Assembly: GCF_033439725.1 (NCBI RefSeq)
Contig: NW_026944388.1
Span: forward strand, 1,736,001-1,800,000
DNA from: Neurospora tetraspora
Taxonomy: Eukaryota > Ascomycota > Sordariomycetes > Sordariales > Sordariaceae
Length of the DNA stretch: 64,000 nucleotides
Direction: 5' to 3'
Shown: positions 60,301 through 64,000 of the stretch, one piece after another
Numbering within the stretch: the first letter of the stretch is position 1
Layout of the letters: the number at the start of each line of letters is the position of its first letter
The notes under the pieces: model-generated
What the model saw: only the letters and a program-made list of their open reading frames with translations
The model's database searches: none
Told to the model about the DNA's origin: nothing
Translations under genes and position numbers: made by a program

Positions 60301-61010
60301 ATTCCGTGTTCTGATGGAAAGAGTAAGCATTAAAGACCATGCACACGGCGCACGGGACATATAAAAACTTACGCGCACCACGTACTCTGACGCGAATCAT
60401 CAATCCGGGCATGGCCTCCATAGTAGACGATAAAGAGGGTCTTCTTGTCCTCATGTTGTTTGATCATGTCTCCGATTTTGAGCATTAGTTCGAGATGGGA
60501 GTTCTCGGTTGGGATGGCGAAGATATCGGTGTCATAGCGGTAGTCTTCTCGGAAACACTTCTCCAGATCCTCCAGTTCGGGAAGCACAAACAAGTCATCA
60601 CAGGCCCAGTGAAGAAATAGAGCTTGGACTTTAGAGTACCGCTGCTGTGAAGATGCGGTAGTGGGAAATGCCCGATTGGCCGACTAACGGGCAGAAATCA
60701 GTTTGAGTCTGGGGACTTGTAGATAAGTGGGTGCTATGACATACATCTTCGAGGGCTTGAGCAAAAGTGTCAAGGTGTCTGACATGATAGCTAACACGAC
60801 TGACATCGTGAGTTGCCGGGTTACATGATTCGCTGGCCGACCCGTACTAAGTATGTTAGACCATTTTGTTGATATGGCATGTTTTCGACAGTCCAGCCAA
60901 AGAAACGAGCGTCAACATACAGCCGAATCAGAATAATTCATAAAGTCATTTTCACTATGACGCGGCTGTCGGGTACGGATAGGGATAAATGCTGGAGTCG
61001 TAGAGTCCAT
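57390..61010 (-). CDS. Caspase-like / degenerate homeodomain / rhodanese fusion protein
   Basis: Six exons (61010-60921, 60846-60745, 60683-60373, 60310-60281, 60217-58912, 58856-57390) keep frame at all five junctions and give 1101 residues; introns are 55-74 bp with good GT/AG signals. Exon 4 is only 30 bp. Domain 1 (about 75-300) is a C14 caspase/metacaspase-like fold: LFIVYYGGHA supplies the His (H155), and DVLILLDCCAGAA the catalytic-type Cys (C201). Domain 2 (about 504-563) aligns ungapped to a 60-residue homeodomain: LEDCF, then L-x-V, then LWFDQRRQ, but positions 50-51 are D-Q, not the usual Q-N. Intron 5 splits this helix. Domain 3 (about 587-715) is rhodanese-like: GAILLLDLRSSTDFEKSHIS, VVLYDRCIEFDW and FILKGHYREF. 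The last 390 residues are charged, Pro/Gly-rich and disordered. I recognise no named gene. Proteolytic activity is not proven; DNA binding by domain 2 is doubtful. Confidence 0.85.
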
Positions 61011-61613
61011 CTGGGCAGATTGTAAGACGGTCAGGTCCTAACATGGACTTGAGGGTGTTGGACTGTGTCGATGGCCGTCGGATTGCTTGTGATACGGTAC
61101 AACTACAAGGCGACATTGAAGTCAAGAATATCCGGTTGACGGCCTCAAGCTAAGCACGACAGAATGTGGCCAAGAAGGGCCCTTTTGTTTGGGTTGAAGG
61201 AGGACCACGGTCACCCGTTTGGGTTGAAGGAGGACCACGGTCACCCGTTTGGGTTTAGCCCAGGATCTGGGGGCGGTGGGGCTTATCAAGGCTGCCCCAG
61301 ATTGACCCACCCTGTGATTAACCAATCAGAGAGCTTATAAGCTTCCCAAAAGGGATCGCTTCACGAAGAAGCACAGACCATTTTCTTCCAAGCGGCCGGA
61401 CGGCGGGGAGACGTGGACTGTGGAGCTGGAGCTGTTGACAGCTGTTGATCGGTTCACCTCCAGCTTCAACAACTCCCGTCATCACGACATAAACAACACC
61501 ACCCAGAGGCAGCTACTACATCCACAGAATATACAATCCTTCGTCTCACATATTTCCTGATCAAAATCAAACAGTCAATCAATCTTTTTATCTCCACAGA
61601 ATATCGGTCCATC
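61011..61613. promoter_or_regulatory. Bidirectional upstream region between the caspase-like gene and pbn1
   Basis: A 600-bp gap between divergent starts. It contains the 30-bp tandem duplication at 61187-61255 and a C/A-rich 5' leader for pbn1 from about 61440. No gene frame. Confidence 0.55.
61187..61255 (+). repeat. 30-bp tandem repeat, 2.3 copies
   Basis: Two perfect 30-base units (61187-61216 and 61217-61246) begin GTTTGGGTTGAAGGAGGACC and end CACGGTCACCC, followed by nine bases of a third. It sits in the shared promoter region. Confidence 0.9.
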
Positions 61614-63243
61614 ATGAGAGAGCGCATTACCTTCATCCAGAAGCAGGGCGACTCAATCGAGCCTACAACCCTCAAGATCAAGGGTGGTGATGCTGAGAAG
61701 GATGGTGCTGAGGAGGGCTCCGATGTCGAGAACGACATGGATGTCGACGAGGCTGACCTCAACGGCCCAGAGATCCAGGCTGCCCGTGAAGACAGACTCA
61801 CCATTGCAATCGATGAACTACCGACAGACCTGCAAGCGCTCTTGGGAACAGCTCATGAGCTTCACATCAGATACGTCAGCTCGCAGCCATACGAAGCTAT
61901 CACCCCCTTGCTAGCTAGGCTGCCGCCTGGCTTCCATCTGTTCTACACCCCGGCAAGGGAAGCCGATGCCACATCTCCAGCACTCTGCCTTGCCCTCAAT
62001 AAAGTATTCGGAAATGTTCAGTGTGAAAACCCGCAGGTTGGTCTATTTCATCTCTCTTACCTACCTGATGGCGTTGGTGCTAATATCTTTACAGGAATCA
62101 TTCGCGACTCTGCCAAGGGACCGTTTCTCTCACTCAGCTGCCTATCAATACTACCAGCAATCGGTAGACTTCTCCCCATTTATTGAATATGCCAAAGAGA
62201 GGCTGTGTTCATCTTCCAAGGACCAATCTTGCGCTTCCAGAGCCGACCGCTTAGCAGAGGCCAGCACGCTGGACATCTCATATGATGCTATCTCCCATGC
62301 CGTCAAGCTCACTGCAACATGGCCCTACCAGAAGCAAGAGGTGCACGCGACATCCCGTCCACAGACACGGACAGAGGTCGGAGTCTTGAACTCTGACCGG
62401 CCAGGACACGTCGAGCCTCATGAGCTGGCGATTTCCGGTCTCCTCACCGTGTTGGGGCAGGATAAGAAGCCGTCAGCGACCATGTTTGCTTTTGCCTCTC
62501 GACATCGTGACGCTGAATCGAGTTTCTCGGCCGAGTTTTTGGAGCCAACCGGTCTTCACCCTACCCTCAAACTCAACCTGAAGTCCAGCAAGCCACCTAC
62601 TGAAGATGCCCACTGCTCACCACACGCATACTTCACCCTTCCCAAGACCATCTTCGCCGACAGACATCAACTATCAGATGACCTCTTTCTGGCCTCGAAG
62701 AATCTGACCGGTCTACGCTACATCTCTCAGCCCGTGGACCTCGAGGCTCCTGAATATGTTGAGAAGCGCTGGGGCTCTTCGCTTCTCTTGGAACTCTCGC
62801 CTCCCGAACACGAAAAATCCGAGTCATGGACGGCCCAAGTTCCCTTGCATTTGCGTTACCTATCCCCCGCCGAAGGTGGCTACACCGATATTGAGGTTCC
62901 GTACCCGGCTGTTTTCTGGGCCTGCACGGCTGAGGAGGGCACCAAGTTCCCTAATAATCCATTTGAGAAAGTCAACCTCGGCTACGACGGCCTTTTTGGT
63001 CCCAGAACGGTATTCTGGCATTTCGAGCCTCGCCCCGCAACTGATAACAGTTTGATCAACACCATCAAGGTGCCAGTTTTGGATACAAACAAGGCGGAGT
63101 GGGTAAGCGGCGGTACCGGGCTAGCGGTACTCCTTGGCTTTGCCTGGATTGTGTGGAAGTTGTTTGGAGTGCTCTCAAAGTCTGGATACCAAAACCAACC
63201 CGCTCAAGCTGCGGAAGCTGCCAAGATCAAGAAGAAGCAGTAA
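61614..63243 (+). CDS. pbn1: Pbn1/PIG-X, accessory subunit of GPI mannosyltransferase I
   Basis: ER-membrane partner of Gpi14/PIG-M, adding the first mannose of the GPI anchor; yeast Pbn1 is also needed for protease B processing. Exon 1 (61614-62036) and exon 2 (62095-63243), with a 58-bp intron (CAG|GTTGGT; TTTACAG), give 523 residues. The family N-terminus MRERITFIQK is intact, followed by an acidic stretch and DELPTDLQALLGTAHELHIR. The lumenal PIG-X fold follows, with HELAISGLLTVLG, the segment SPHAYFTLPKTIFADRHQL, GSSLLLELSPPE, VPLHLRYLSPAEGGYTDIEV and YPAVFWAC. One C-terminal transmembrane helix (GLAVLLGFAWIVWKLFGVL, about 483-501) precedes a short Lys-rich tail (KIKKKQ), which looks like an ER-retrieval-type tail. 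Length is typical of filamentous fungi. It is divergent from the caspase-like gene. Confidence 0.93.
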
Positions 63244-64000
63244 TGGCCAAAAGTGGGATCAGGCGAGTGGACGAAGAGTACCTGAAGATAATGTAATTTT
63301 CAAACCATTCAATGTAAGTCACGCTAGCAAATTCGATGCTGACTGCAGTTAATCTAAGTACGCTCTGCTATTTTCGATCTGTATCCCGCGCTTGACAAAG
63401 TGGGAGAACAGCTTGGTGAGTGGCGTGTAAGCCGAGTGGTTTGTTCCAAGGTTTCATTGCATCCCGTAACTGCCTTTCACCTTCGCTTCATGGCAAGACA
63501 ATTCCCAGGTCTTCTCCACCACCACCATCCTACCTAGAAAATAGACCCAATCTAACCGGGCATTTACTCTTTCCTTCATTCGTGGCCATCCTTCTGTCGG
63601 AATTTCGGATCGATCGACTTTCTTTGGAAAGTACTCAGCTTGCACCGCAGAGGTGGTACTGCACACTTTAGCTTCTTTGTCAACACACACCAACACCCAC
63701 ACACAGAAGCCCCCACGCTGAATGAAGCCCTCTGCAGCCGAGAAGGACAGAACAGGGATCATGTCAGAGAAGTATTGCCAAGGCCAATGACGTCGCCTCC
63801 CTCTGTTCTCAGGAGGCAAGTCTACACCACCCTTACCCAGTGCGTGTGTGAACAACCAAGTGTACTTGGCGACCTCTGAAATATCTCACCGAAGTGGCTC
63901 AAGTCAGCTGTGGAATGTCAGAATGTCTCGGGTAAATATGGAAACCAAGTCCAGGGATGACCGGAGACTTCTCACCTACTCTTGCCCGATTAGCTAAGAG
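63244..64000. other. 3' flank of pbn1, no confident gene
   Basis: A 133-codon minus frame (63454-63855) begins MFTHALGKGG but has no recognisable domain and no splice support. It could be an exon of a gene extending right of the window. Otherwise nothing is seen. Confidence 0.3.

Noticed and set aside
1-64000. Biosynthetic gene cluster, bacterial-type defence system or integrated virus
   Set aside because: No synthase, polymerase, capsid, integrase or restriction genes were seen; the recognisable genes are conserved fungal cell functions.

Overview
This window looks like a filamentous ascomycete chromosome of the Neurospora/Sordaria type. The evidence is short spliceosomal introns (about 55-120 bp) with GTAAGT/GTATGT-like donors and CTAAC-like branch sites, GC-rich exons, Ser/Pro/Gln-rich proteins, and two very AT-rich, mutation-saturated repeats that look like products of repeat-induced point mutation (RIP). 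The gene order (pacC, Sea4, Efg1, Ctr9, TALE homeobox bek-1, Pbn1) made me think of Neurospora crassa linkage group III. That placement is from memory and was not checked.

Layout. 1-1388 (-): the 5' part of pacC, the pH-response zinc-finger regulator. 1389-4346: its upstream region, packed with GCCAAG, the PacC-binding core. 4347-8066 (-): Sea4/Mio, a SEACAT/GATOR2 subunit. 8771-9655 (+): Efg1, an 18S rRNA maturation factor, divergent from Sea4. 10125-11106 (+): a putative secreted Thr-rich, Cys-rich protein. 12.7-23.3 kb is a patchwork of small genes and decayed gene pieces: a CxCxxCxC mini-protein, a FAD-monooxygenase stub, a single-pass membrane protein, a GIY-YIG-like family member with an inverted partial copy, and two C2H2 zinc-finger remnants. 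24309-28200 (+): Ctr9, the TPR scaffold of the Paf1 complex. 28956-29027 (-): tRNA-Glu(UUC). 29-36.7 kb is mostly gene-free and contains a RIP-damaged Tc1/mariner transposon at 33641-35040. 36769-38014 (-): a TALE homeobox gene, probably bek-1. 38-57.4 kb is a roughly 19-kb gene desert upstream of it, holding a 3.2-kb RIP-degraded element. 57390-61010 (-): a six-exon gene whose product combines a caspase-like domain, a degenerate homeodomain and a rhodanese domain. 61614-63243 (+): Pbn1/PIG-X, a subunit of GPI mannosyltransferase I, divergent from the caspase-like gene.

The well-supported genes are separate housekeeping or regulatory units, not an operon or biosynthetic cluster. The most novel object is the caspase-homeodomain-rhodanese gene at 57.4-61.0 kb. 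The most striking regulatory signal is the array of 25 PacC core sites upstream of pacC. Exon boundaries were derived by hand from splice signals and reading phase; every multi-exon model given as confident keeps frame at each junction.
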